A stretch of DNA of 64,000 nt from Hemibagrus wyckioides (taxonomy: Eukaryota; Chordata; Actinopteri; Siluriformes; Bagridae): assembly GCF_019097595.1 (NCBI RefSeq), contig NC_080731.1, positions 12,237,571-12,301,570 of the forward strand, read 5' to 3'. Numbering within the stretch: the stretch's first letter is position 1; the number at the start of each line of letters is the position of its first letter. Under the pieces are notes generated by a model that worked only from the letters and a program-made list of their open reading frames with translations, did not search any database and was not told where the DNA came from. Shown piece after piece: positions 23,100-35,352 of this stretch. Made by a program: the position numbers and the translations under genes.

Positions 23100-23592
23100 C
23101 AGGCTCGTTTCACTCTGATTGGATAATTCCGACGCGAACTCATTGAATATTCATGTTTGTTTATAACGGCGCGTGATAGGGAACGCCTCCAATTAACCCC
23201 ACCGTCCAGCAGGAGTGTGTGTGTGTGTGTAGCGGTTTTGATGGTTTTACAAAGCGATAAGAGGACAGAGAAGTTGCAAAAGAAACCAAGTAGCAGGTGA
23301 ATATTCTGAAAAATCAAAAATAGTTAACACTTGATCGCCTAATTCTTACAGAAATTGCCTTGGGTCCGTTTCTGTTTCAATTTTTACGACAGGTAGCTTG
23401 GCAAATCTAACGGTCAGCAATGATAACAGTAATACTAGCCTGTTATTGATAGTGATTTTCAGCTGTTAGTGAAGATAAATGAAGGTTATGTGTTAGCTAG
23501 CCACCTACTATCACCTTAGAGCTAGTTACAATCTAGTTTAAACATTTTCTAGATAAATAATAACTACAGTTCCTCTCCTTTGTTTCATCCAG
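23100..23592 (+). promoter_or_regulatory. Probable promoter / 5' leader of hsf5-like gene
   Basis: Non-coding, somewhat more CpG-containing (CGGCGCGTGAT, GGGAACGCC) than its surroundings and immediately upstream of the ATG. A GT microsatellite sits at 23215-23230. No clear TATA box or nGAAn heat-shock array was seen. Confidence 0.35.
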
Positions 23593-24849
23593 ATGGCTAA
23601 AAATTCTTCAGCTAATATGGAAACCAAAGAAGCATGTTTCACCATACTGATCAGCCGCACATTCCCTGGCAAGTTGTGGCATTTGGTGAACGATCCTCAC
23701 ATTTGCTCAATCTGCTGGGATGCCAGTGGGGAAGAAATAATTATCTATGGGCAAGCTTTCGAAGCTGAAGTGCTGTTGTCCCACAACACGTGGATTAATT
23801 ATTTCTTCAAAACAAAGCACTTCAGTAGTTTCATTCGCCAGCTGAACCTGTACGGCTTCAGAAAAGTGCACCCAACACTGGACGTCTTTGAGCAGCAACC
23901 TGTCAGCTCCGTCATGGCTTACCCACACCACTTTCAAAACCCAAACTTCAAACGGGATAAGCCAGAGCTTCTAGTCAACCTAAAGCGACAAACACCGGCC
24001 AACAAGGCCAAGCTTGCTGCTGGGGTACAGCTGACCAGAAGGTCACCAAAACGTTTCTATCACGTGAAGTTCCAGGAAATCTCTCCTGTGATGAAAAAGG
24101 GTTGGTAGTGTTTCAGCAAGCAGATAAAAGGAACAGACCGAAAAGAATATATTCATTCATTCATTCATTCATCACTTTATCCTGGTCAGGTCTTCCTGGT
24201 CTTCAATGGACTTCCTGAAAGGTCCATTGTAAGGCACTGTGCACACACACACACACATTCACACACTCATTTACCCCTAGTGACAGTTTAATATAACAAC
24301 TCCATTTACTCTCTGTTTTTAAATTGAAACCTGGAGGAAACTCTACTCTACAGATTTCTAGGTCACTGCGGAAATGCTAAATCTTGAAACTTTATTAAGC
24401 CCAGGTGCTTTGAAGGACTAGTTAGGGAAAACCACTAGCCTTGAAAAAGATTAGTCATATATAGGAATACGAAGAAAAAAAAGACAAAATAGACAAATTG
24501 AATGCTAGGACATTGCCAGCTAGCTAACTTTGCTGTCTCAATCAGCATTTTTTACTTTATTAATGTTGGACCTGTTTCTATCTTTCAGAGTCAATCTTGG
24601 TTGGACATCAGGGCACTCCTTACCAGTGTCGCTGTAATGACCCTGAGCAAGTGAAGGAGTGCGACAACATGGCCAAATCCTCCCAAGCATCTGTACTGGG
24701 TCCTAAAAATGTGCCTGTCTCTGTGTTACACACCAGCTCACCGTGTACACATTCCTCCAGCCCCACGGATGTACAGCAAGGTGTCAAGCCTCATCACTCA
24801 CAGTACAGATTTTATACACCAGGTGATGATGCTATACCACATTCTGTTT

Positions 24850-24931
<82 letters not shown>

Positions 24932-27900
24932 GTCTGTCTGTCTGTCTGTCTGTCTGTGTCTAGATAATCTATCTGTCTGCCTGTCTGTTGTCCCAAATAT
25001 AAAATTTTTAGAAGTAAAAATTCAAATGACCGATAATATCGGTCAGTATTATTTTCTATATTTTTTCAGCAAGTAAGCCTACAGTAAGTAATTCAGATAC
25101 ACAAAATAAATCTTTCTTTTTACTTTCTTCTTCAGCACTGTGAGTTTTCTAATAAGTCTCTCTAAGCATCTGTTATATGTTTAATACCTGAACAATATAG
25201 TTCTAGTAGTAAAAGAGTATAAATGCTTATTTTTTAAAAAAAAAAAAGCACATACACTATATTGCCAAAAGTTGTGGGACACCCCTCCAAATTCAGGTGT
25301 TGTTTTTCAGGGGTTGGGCTCGGCCCCTTAGTTCCAGTGAAAGGAACTCTTAATGCTTCAGCATACCAAGACATTTTGGACAAAGTTTGGGGATGACCCC
25401 TTCCAGTTCCAACATGACTGTACACCAGTACACAAAGCAAGGTCCATAAAGACATGGATGAGTGAGTTTGGTGTGGAGAGGCTGCAGAGAGTCCTGACCT
25501 CAACCTGATAGAACACCTTTGGGATGAATTAGAGCAGAGACTGTGAACCAGGCATTCTCGTCCAACACTGACCTCACAAATACGCTTCTAGAGGAATGGT
25601 CGAAAAATTCCCATAAACACACTCCTAAACCTTGTGGAAAGTCTTTTCAGAAGAGTTGAAGCTCTTATAGCTGCAAAGGGCGGGTAAACTCTATATTACA
25701 TTTATGTGCATGTGGGCAGTCGTCCCAGTTTTGGCCTCATCCATGTCTTTATGGACCTTACTTTGTGCACTGGTGTGTGGTCATGTTTGAACAGGAAGGG
25801 GTCATCCTCAAACTGTTCCCACAAAGTTGGGAGCATGAAATTGTCCAAAATGTCTTGGTATGCTGAAGCATTAAGAGTTCCTTTCACTGGAACTAAGGGG
25901 CCGAGCCCAACCCCTGAAAAACAACACCTGAATTCAATGATTTAATGTAGTGTAATTTGCCTTCATCAGATTTAAATACACTCCATACAGCCAACATTCA
26001 GAACATGATTTTCCTTCATGACTTTAGTCATATAAGCATGAAATCCCACAATGCCTTGCATAAACTCATTCTGAACATTATTCGAGTGTTTAGTGCCCCC
26101 TGGTGCTGGGCAATATGTTTGGCTTGTGTGTAAATCTTTATGAACTTGATTGATACTGATCAAGTAATGGAAGCTTAATTGAGCCAACCAAAATAATGGT
26201 CAGATTAAATCTTTTAATTTATCTCTAATGTCTATTCAAAATACCTTTTTATCAAACCATGGTCTATCACACAAAAATGTTATTTAGAAGGCTGCAGAGA
26301 AGCTACAGGAGCTGTATCATATTGTAATATCATTCCAGAATATTCTTGATATATATTAGTGATGTGTTGTTAATGTGCTACTAAAAAATCCATTATTCTT
26401 AACCTTCAAAGTTTTTTCTCTTTAGTGTGCCAGAGGTGTAACCCAGACTCCTTGGATTCAAAAGTGCCATGCTCTCAAAAACCAGCTGCTTCTCCTCGTC
26501 ACTATTACCCTGTGAGCATTAGGAAACTTTTTTAAGTTAAATATTGATCAATAGAAATGGTCAGTGCCATTATTTTAGCCTGTGTAGCCACAATACGATT
26601 TGATGGTACATGTCAGAGTATGAAAGGAATGCCGACATGTTAAACCCTGGTGTGTAAATAATATTGATCTAGATTTTTCCACTCGTTCTGCAGGGCTACC
26701 CTCATTCTCCTGATCACTCTCCAAATGTTCCAGATTCCACCAAGAGTGACATAAAAGTGAACCTGGATGCTGTATTCAAAGTGGTAGATGAAATGCAGGT
26801 CTGATTAGATGATTCACCATCAACAACTGAGTGTGTGTGTGTGTGTGTGTGTGTGTTTACAATATACACTGATCAGGCATAACATTATGACCACCTGCCT
26901 AATATTGTGTATGCTGCCAAAACCGTTGATGCATGGAGTCCACTAGATCCCTGAAGGAGTGCTGTGGTATCTGGCACCAAGATGTTAGCAGCAAATCATT
27001 TAAGTTCTGTAAGTTGTAAGGTGGGGCCTCTATGGATAAGACTTGTTTGTCCAGCACATCCCACAGATGCTCAATTGGATTGAGATCTGGGGAATTTGGA
27101 GGCCAAGTCAACACCTCACCGAACCATTCTTGAACCATTTTTGAACCATATTTGCTTTGTGGCATGGCTCTGCTGAAAGAGGCCACAACCATCAGGGAAT
27201 ACCGTTTCCATGAAAGGGTGTACATGGTCTGCAACAATGCTTAAGGAAGGTGGTACATGTCAAATTAACATCAACATTGATGGCAGGATGCAAGGCACTC
27301 TGACTGGTTTGCAGCTATTCAGCCCCATACACAACAAACTGTGATGCACTGTGTATTCTGACACCTTTCTATCAGAACCAGCATTAACTTCTTCAGCAAT
27401 TTGAGCAACAGTAGCTCGTCTGTTGGATCAGATCACTCGGGCCAGCCTTTGCTCCCCATGTGCATCAGTGAGCCTTGGCCACCTATGACCCTGTTGCCAG
27501 TTCACCACTGTTCCTTTCTTGGACTACTTTTGACAGATACTGACCACTGCAGACCGGGAACACCCCACAAGAGATGCAGTTTTGGAGATGCTCTGATCCA
27601 GTCTTCTAGCCATTATAATTTGGCCCTTGTCAAACTCGCTCTAAATCCACTTTTTTTTTCCTCCTGTTTCTAACACATCAACTTTGAGGACAAAATGTTA
27701 ATTTGCTGTCTAATATATCCCACCCACTAACAGGTACCATGATGAGGAGATAACCAGTGTTATTCACTTCACCTGTCAGGGGTCATAATGTTATGGCTGA
27801 TCGGTGTAGTCAGTGCTGCAGTAGTACCATAAAGTGTAAAAGTCTGAATCCAGCACTTTACACAGTTCAAACACATGCGGCTCTCCTGTTCATATGACGC

Positions 27901-28448
27901 ACATCAGAAATCATCCCAAAGGCTAACGTGTGTGCTTCTACCACACACCGTTACATCTTGTTGCCTTTTAACACTTTACTGTAATGATGCACCAAGATTA
28001 TTTTTGTTCCTGAACCTGTTTGAACATGAACAGCATGGAACAAAAGTTTGTAGATTTCTTTTTAGTCATGAATTAGATAAATAGCTTAGATAAAGGCTTA
28101 GATAAAACTGTATCCAAGATAAATTCCAAGTATGTATGGCAAATGGAGTGGGGCTCGGTGGATAAGCGCCTCACACCTTCCTGAGTCCACTGGGATAGAC
28201 TCCAGGCTCCCTGTGACCCTGTGTAGCATAAGCAGTACAGGAAATGGGTGTCAGTTATGGTCCTGGACCCTGGATTTGTATGGCTTGTATGGTGCTGCAT
28301 TTGAATTTCATGTTCAGTGCAATGTACATAAATGAATTAATAAACATAAATGTATTTGTGTTGGTGTTTTCTCTTTATTCAGGCTGTTGCTGGTGTCCAA
28401 GGTGCTGCAAAAGTGTCCAGTGACCACATGCGAAGACAGCTTGACTAG
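23593..28448 (+). CDS. hsf5: Heat shock factor 5-like transcription factor (five coding exons)
   Basis: Exons 23593-24100, 24589-24822, 26426-26511, 26694-26798 and 28383-28448 (TAG at 28446) have GT/AG borders and join in phase to 332 residues. The first donor (GG then GTTGGT) is weak but is the only choice I found that keeps the frame. Residues about 15-135 form the HSF winged-helix DNA-binding domain ([11 protein letters not shown], then [16 protein letters not shown] and [16 protein letters not shown]). The following [15 protein letters not shown] matches the HSF5 subfamily rather than HSF1/2/4. The remainder is Ser/Pro-rich with [15 protein letters not shown] and a short [13 protein letters not shown] segment. 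It has no obvious heptad-repeat trimerisation domain. HSF5 is a germ-cell factor needed for spermatogenesis. This model is clearly shorter than mammalian HSF5, so an exon may have been missed. Confidence 0.85.
24125..24260. repeat. (ATTC)n run with short dispersed repeat
   Basis: ATTCATTC run at 24150-24171 followed by TCACTTTATCCTGGTCAGG, a sequence type common in fish retroposon tails, and a CA tract at 24241-24257. It lies within hsf5 intron 1. Confidence 0.5.
24851..24956. repeat. (TATC)n-(TGTC)n microsatellite
   Basis: Tetranucleotide run starting 29 bp after the donor of hsf5 exon 2. The apparent read-through YLSI peptide is an artefact. Confidence 0.97.
25253..25954. mobile_element. 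Fold-back family B Tc1-like element
   Basis: Begins TACACTATATTGCCAAAAGT and ends in an inverted, decayed terminus (AATGTAGTGTA). As at 15231-16000, transposase C-terminal fragments occur once per strand, head to head. It lies in hsf5 intron 2. Confidence 0.75.
26865..27808 (-). mobile_element. Family A Tc1-like element, degenerate, about 944 bp
   Basis: Termini TACACTGATCAGGCATAACA and GGTCATAATGTTATGGCTGATCGGTGTA-type ends are inverted. On the minus strand the catalytic end is recognisable ([20 protein letters not shown], the third acidic region of the DD34E triad), as are fragments of the helix-turn-helix half. Stops and frameshifts are frequent. It lies in hsf5 intron 4. Confidence 0.85.
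28125..28265 (+). repeat. Short dispersed (SINE/LINE-tail) repeat
   Basis: Contains GGTGGATAAGCGCCTCACACC-like and CTGGGATAGACTCCAGGCTC segments followed by CAGGAAATGGGTG, a common fish retroposon tail. Boundaries are approximate. Confidence 0.45.
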
Positions 28449-29431
28449 GGACCTTGTTTTATTTGGAATTTTTATTAAGCTAACTTAAGCAAAGCTTCAT
28501 AAGCAATTATAAGCAACTATAAGCTTAAGCTTAATATATTCATTTTACTTATTAGATTGTTCATTAGCTATAGTTTCAATAACATAGGAAAACTTGTCTT
28601 ATTAACAAATTCTAACCCTATTTTTAAAGCTGTATTAAATAATACACAGGCATGTGAAGACTGAGGCACTCGATTTATTTGATTGATTCTCTTTGTAATT
28701 TCAGTTCGCTGATGATGAACAAATGAGCTATGTGCTGTGCTTATAACACTGTCTATGACTAAACCTGTAAGAGAAATAAATTGAGTACATAATTAGATTA
28801 TGCTCAGGCATCAGGGTTATTTGTTGGTGTGATGGTTGTGTAAGAGCAGTAATAAAATTTGACACAGTGCCACAGAGATTTATGGCACAGAAACTGCTAA
28901 GACCCTACAAAGGTGATGATTTAAAATACATGACAATATAGTCACAATACCTGTATCAGCAAAACAATTGCAGGACATGCTGTTATGGGAAAATAACCAT
29001 CAGCTGTGTGGCATCATGCACACCTGGAAGGTTTTATTCCAGGTGTGCATGGTGAGCATCCTGGAAGGTTTTATTTTCTTAGCAAAGAAATTTGCCACCA
29101 TTAATTCAGTTCAGGTTATCTTCATTAATGAATAAAATGTGTGTCATTAAAATCGTTCCGGATTTCTCTTTATTTACATTAACATAACTCAAAACGTATA
29201 TAAAGAGATCTGGTTGCATTTGTGAGAAACCAGAAAATGACCTGAAGAATTTCCCAGGGCAGAAAAATTACCAACCCTTAAAAAATGCTGACATTGCTAA
29301 AGAAAATTAATCAACATCAGATTCAAGAATTCAACACTGCTGTAGTATAATATGTAATCACACCAAACAACAAAGAAATACTTTTAAATACTTTAATACT
29401 TTTAAAAGTATTAATTAATAATACTTAGTAA
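28449..29431 (+). other. hsf5-like 3' UTR and spacer
   Basis: No gene. AATAAA at 28775-28780 is the likely poly(A) signal. An imperfect duplication of a 20-bp CCTGGAAGGTTTTATT-containing unit lies at 29020-29072. Confidence 0.5.
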
Positions 29432-29908
29432 TACACCAATCAGGCATAACATTATGAGCAGTGAGAGGTGAAGTGAACAACACTGATTATCTCCTCATCA
29501 TGGCACCTGTTAGTGGGTCGGATATATTAGACAGCAAATGAACATTTTGTCCTCAAAGTTGATGTGTTAGAAGCAGGAAAAATGGACAAGTGTAAATTGT
29601 ACTGGTTAGATGACTGGATCACAGCATCTCCAAAATTGCAGCTCTTCTGGGGTGTTCCCAGTCTGCAGTGGTCAGTATCTATCAAAAGTATCCTTAAAGT
29701 CCAGTAAGTATCCTGTTGCGAGGGGGGGCCCATGGAGGACTTTAAGGACTTAAAGGATCTGCGGCTAACATCTTGGCGCCAGATACCACAGCACACTTCA
29801 GGGATCTAGTGGAGTCCATGCCTTGATGGGTCAGGGCTGTTTTGGCAGCAAAAAGGGGACCAACACAATATTTGGAAGCTGGTCATAAGGTTATGCGTGA
29901 TCAGTGTA
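29432..29908 (+). mobile_element. Non-autonomous family A Tc1-like element
   Basis: Inverted termini TACACCAATCAGGCATAACA and ATGCGTGATCAGTGTA. The interior is a degenerate join of the two ends of the parental element. Confidence 0.8.
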
Positions 29909-29959
29909 ATATTGAATACATACAACTTAGCAATAGTAATACAGTAAAACATCAAAAAT

Positions 29960-30240
29960 TAACATCCATCTATCCATTTTCTGTCCTGCGGATCCTCACA
30001 GGGAGTCACAAGGTGCCTCAAGTCTATCCCAGGGGACTCCAGGGGCACAAGGTGAGGGACACCCTGGATGGGGTGCGGATCCATTGCAGGGCACAATCAC
30101 ACACATGGTCGCACACCCATTCACACACTACAGACAATTTAGAGATGCCAGTCAGCTTACTGCTCATGTTTTTGGACTAGAGGAAGCCCAGAGGTACCCA
30201 GAGAAAACTGCATACCCAACATGTGAGCCAAACATGTCAC
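29960..30240 (+). repeat. SINE/LINE-tail type dispersed repeat
   Basis: Starts CATCTATCCATTTTCTGTCC and runs through GGGGACTCCAGGGGCACAAG, GGACACCCTGGATGGGGTGC and CATTCACACACTACAGACAA, the recurring layout of a very common fish retroposon 3' region. Confidence 0.55.
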
Positions 30241-31033
<793 letters not shown>

Positions 31034-31195
31034 TATAAAACTCTTTACTTTGTATGAATCCTCCTTCCATCTATTCACACACTTTGGACAATTTAGAGAT
31101 GCCAATCAACCTACCACATGTCATTGGATGTAATCAGAATACCAAGAGGAAAACACACACACACACACGAGATCATTAAACAGCACACTGTACAG

Positions 31196-32372
31196 TTATC
31201 CAGAATCCCACTGATGTAAATACAAATCGAGTCTGTGACAATGGATTACCTCAAAATCTGACTCAATGTCCAAGTCAGCGTGAGGAGTAAAGGAACTTTC
31301 CTCTTCCTGCAGTTGGGACATGTCCACCTGATCCTCCACACCCACAGGCAGGTGAGAGCAGGTTTGCTGTGAATAAAACACAAACATTGACAGTGCACAT
31401 GAACAAATCCCAGAAGTGAACTGGACAATGTAGTGGACAGTGTAATGAATTTACCTCGCCGTCCTCGTGCGGCACATAGGTGACAGTCTCCTCGCCACAG
31501 CAGGACGCCGGCTCTTTCGCGCTCCCAGAGACTCGCTTATGAGGAAAAAAGGAGAAAGTCAGTCTCTGTACTTTCTAAAGCTTTGTGGTGCTGCAACAAT
31601 TCAGCTCTTACCTGTACGGTGGTGAAAGAGTCCTCACATGTGGTGGAGTTCGAGGATCCCTGCTAAAAACAACCACGACAACTGCATGTCACTCAAACGC
31701 TCATCTATTCATAATGAATGCTTAATAAAAGAAACGAAAACTGCTATTACCAAAGGAACACAGGAGGTCTCGCTGACGGTAAACCACCACGGCTGGATGA
31801 AATATCTCTCAACTTCCACCGACTAGAGACAGAAACACAACACCAAGTGAATACAACATGCAAACATGAGCCTACATTTGTGTTTCTGCTGCTGCGTTGA
31901 CTTTAATAAAACACCTGGAACTGGGAGCCGTAGATGTGGGAGGTGAGGAACCAGATGTTAAGCCGGGCGCTGTGCAGCTCACCAGCACGGCTGTGGCGTG
32001 AAAACTACAGCACAAAGATTACAGTGTGACTCTCATCAAAGCAGTTTCATACAAACACATGGAGCAATTTCATTAGAGTAAAAACTAGGCTGAAAAAAGG
32101 CTGAAATATAAAATTACCAGGACGACAGCTGACGTCTGAGGGTGGAGTTCAGTGGACGGGAGCTGGCAGATTGGCTCAGTGACCTTCATAAACACACACT
32201 CTGTTAGAAATGAACAGCTAATACAATGTTCATTGTAGTATGAAGTGTTTTAACTGTAGTGCTTTATTACTGACACATACCTGGACGTCCTCCACTTCCT
32301 CCACATCAGCAACAGCTCCTGTAATCAATTTTACACATTTAACCAAATCACTATTTATTCATGTCCCTGCAG

Positions 32373-32406
<34 letters not shown>

Positions 32407-33244
32407 CACAGCTGCTGTAACAGTGTGACAACAAGATCTCTCTTGTTTCTGCAACATTAAATGTGAAAGTGTTAAAGATAATTGATGAAAGTTTTTTACT
32501 GAACACTGACAATAGTGAATAAATCGCTGTGGTTTGAGAGGAATAAGAGGAAAGCTAACAGTAACTCCGCTTCATGTTGGGCTTCTGGACCATGGGCGTC
32601 GCTAGGCCATTTCTAGGGGGGCTTTAGGCTTTAGCAGAGCGGGGATACCGCGGTGAAGTTTGTAGTTTAGGGACTACCGCTTCCGAGTGTCTGTCTAATG
32701 TCCGAATATCAAACTAACTTCACCGCAGTAGAGAGGATCAGAGGACAAGTGTGTGTGTGTGTGTGTGAGATCAGGAAGACTCGTATTTGGCTTGTTAAGT
32801 ACTCAAATGTTATACACATCTATGCAATACAGTGGAATGCTGCAATAAGTTTACCTATACCCTGTTAGTCAAACCTTTATTTATTTATTAATTAATTAAT
32901 TTATTTATTTATTTTTACTATTATACTCTCATTGGGGGCTGAGACCCCCTTAAATGAAAATCCTAGAATCGCCCCTGCTTCCAGCCCTTGAGCAGGACAG
33001 CAATAAAAATGTCAGAAAACACAATGATCTTATCTCACTTTTGTGAGATACTGGATACTGTATATATATATATATAATGACATATCCAAGACTGTGAAAA
33101 AAAGTAAAAAAAATATCCAGTCCACAATCACATTTTATATTGAAAATATGTCATTTTGTGTGGTGTTTTTTTAACCCCAAATCAGTGACATTAATTAGGG
33201 AATTGAAAATTAAAGAGTTTAATTTTCTAATATTATAATAATAT

Positions 33245-33337
<93 letters not shown>

Positions 33338-35008
33338 TATATATAATATCTGTGTACTCCATTTACACCCGACATAAATACAGGAACCATATTCTGCAGT
33401 GGCTACAGAGTGTGAACTTCTCTCACAATGAACCTGATATTAGCTTTTTGTCCCTAAATAAAGATATATATATCTATAGTATTCGCTCACCTGCCTTGAC
33501 TCGCATATGAACTTAAGTGACATCCCATTCCTAATCCATAGGGTTCAATATGACGTCGGTCCACCCTTTGCAGCTATAACAGCTTCAACTCTTCTGGGAA
33601 GGCTGTCCACAAGGTTTAGGAGTGTGTTTATGGGAATTTTTGACCATTCTTCCAGAAGCGCATTTGTGAGGTCACACACTGATGTTGGACGAGAAGGCCT
33701 GGCTCTAATTCATCCCAAAGGTGTTCTATTGGGTTGAGGTCAGGACTCTGTGCAGGCCAGTCAAGTTCCTCCACACCAGACTCTGTCATCCATGTCTTTA
33801 TGGACCTTGCTTTGTGCACTGGTGCACAGTCATGTTGGAAGAGGAAGGGGCCAGCTCCAAACTGTTCCCACAAAGTTGGGAGCATGGAATTGTCCAAAAT
33901 GTCTTGGTATGCTGAAGCATTCAGAGTTCCTTTCACTGGAACTAAGGGGCCAAGCCCAGCTCCTGAAAAACAACCCCACACCATAATCCCCCCTCCACCA
34001 AACTTTACACTTGGCACAATGCAGTCAGACAAGTACCGTTCTCCTGGCAACCGCCAAACCCAGACTCGTCCATCAGATTGCCAGATGGAGAAGCGCGATT
34101 CGTCACTCCAGAGAACGCGTCTCCACTGCTCTAGAGTCCAGTGGCGGCGTGCTTTACACCACTGCATCCGACGCTTTGCATTGCACTTGGTGATGTATGG
34201 CTTGGATGCAGCTGCTCGGCCATGGAAACCCATTCCATGAAGCTCTCTGCGCACTGTTCTTGAGCTAATCTGAAGGCCACATGAAGTTTGGAGGTCTGTA
34301 GCGATTGACTCTGCAGAAAGTTGGCGACCTCTTCGCACTATGAGCCTCAGCATCCGCTGACCCCGCTCCGTCAGTTTACGTGGCCTACCACTTCGTGGCT
34401 GAGTTGCTGTCGTTCCCAAACACTTCCACGTTCTTATAATACAGCTGACAGTTGACTGTGGAATATTTAGGAGCGAGGAAATTTCACGACTGGATTTGTT
34501 GCACAGGTGGCATCCTATCACAGTTCCACGCTGGAATTCACTGAGCTCCTGAGAGCAACCCATTCTTTCACAAATGTTTGTAAAAACAGTCTGCATGCCT
34601 AGGTGCTTGATTTTAAAAACTGTGCCCATGGAAGTGATTGGAACACCTGATTCTGATTATTTGGATGGGTGAGCGAATACTTTTGGCAATATAGTGTATG
34701 TGTGTGTATAAAAATATATAAAGGGATGTAAAAGAACTGTTACTTTCCAATAATTCTCTGAGTAGGGTAAAAGTAGAAGTACTGCAAAAATCTTTAGTAC
34801 AAGTAAAAAATGTTTTAAGCTGATTTGTAAGTTTTAAATCCTGGATTTCTAAAAAATAAAAAAAAAATAAATAAAAAAAATTAGTAGTTTTGATCAGGAC
34901 TGAGGTTAATAAACAGATTTAAGTGAAGAAAATTGAGAAAAATATATGTATGTGTTTTCAAACAGTCCACAAGTTAAGAGACAGAAACTGATGTTTTATC
35001 TCTAACAC

Positions 35009-35039
<31 letters not shown>

Positions 35040-35270
35040 TTATATTTAGTAATTTGGTAACACTCTTTACACTTTATTATTCACCTCTAGCCTGAACTAA
35101 AGGAACTGAAAAAAACCTACATTCAGGAAAAAGTACCTTTTTAAAATGATTGCTTTCATTATGTATCTTTCACCTAGTAACATGAAGAGTGTAGGAAATC
35201 TTTTAAAGCACAAAGTGAACCTTAAGGAGCAGCATTTTCATTTTTACATATATATATATATATATGTATA

Positions 35271-35352
<82 letters not shown>

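Noticed and set aside
24597..25076. hsf5 exon 2 frame continuing through the TATC repeat
   Set aside because: A donor at 24823 precedes the microsatellite and the next exon continues in phase.
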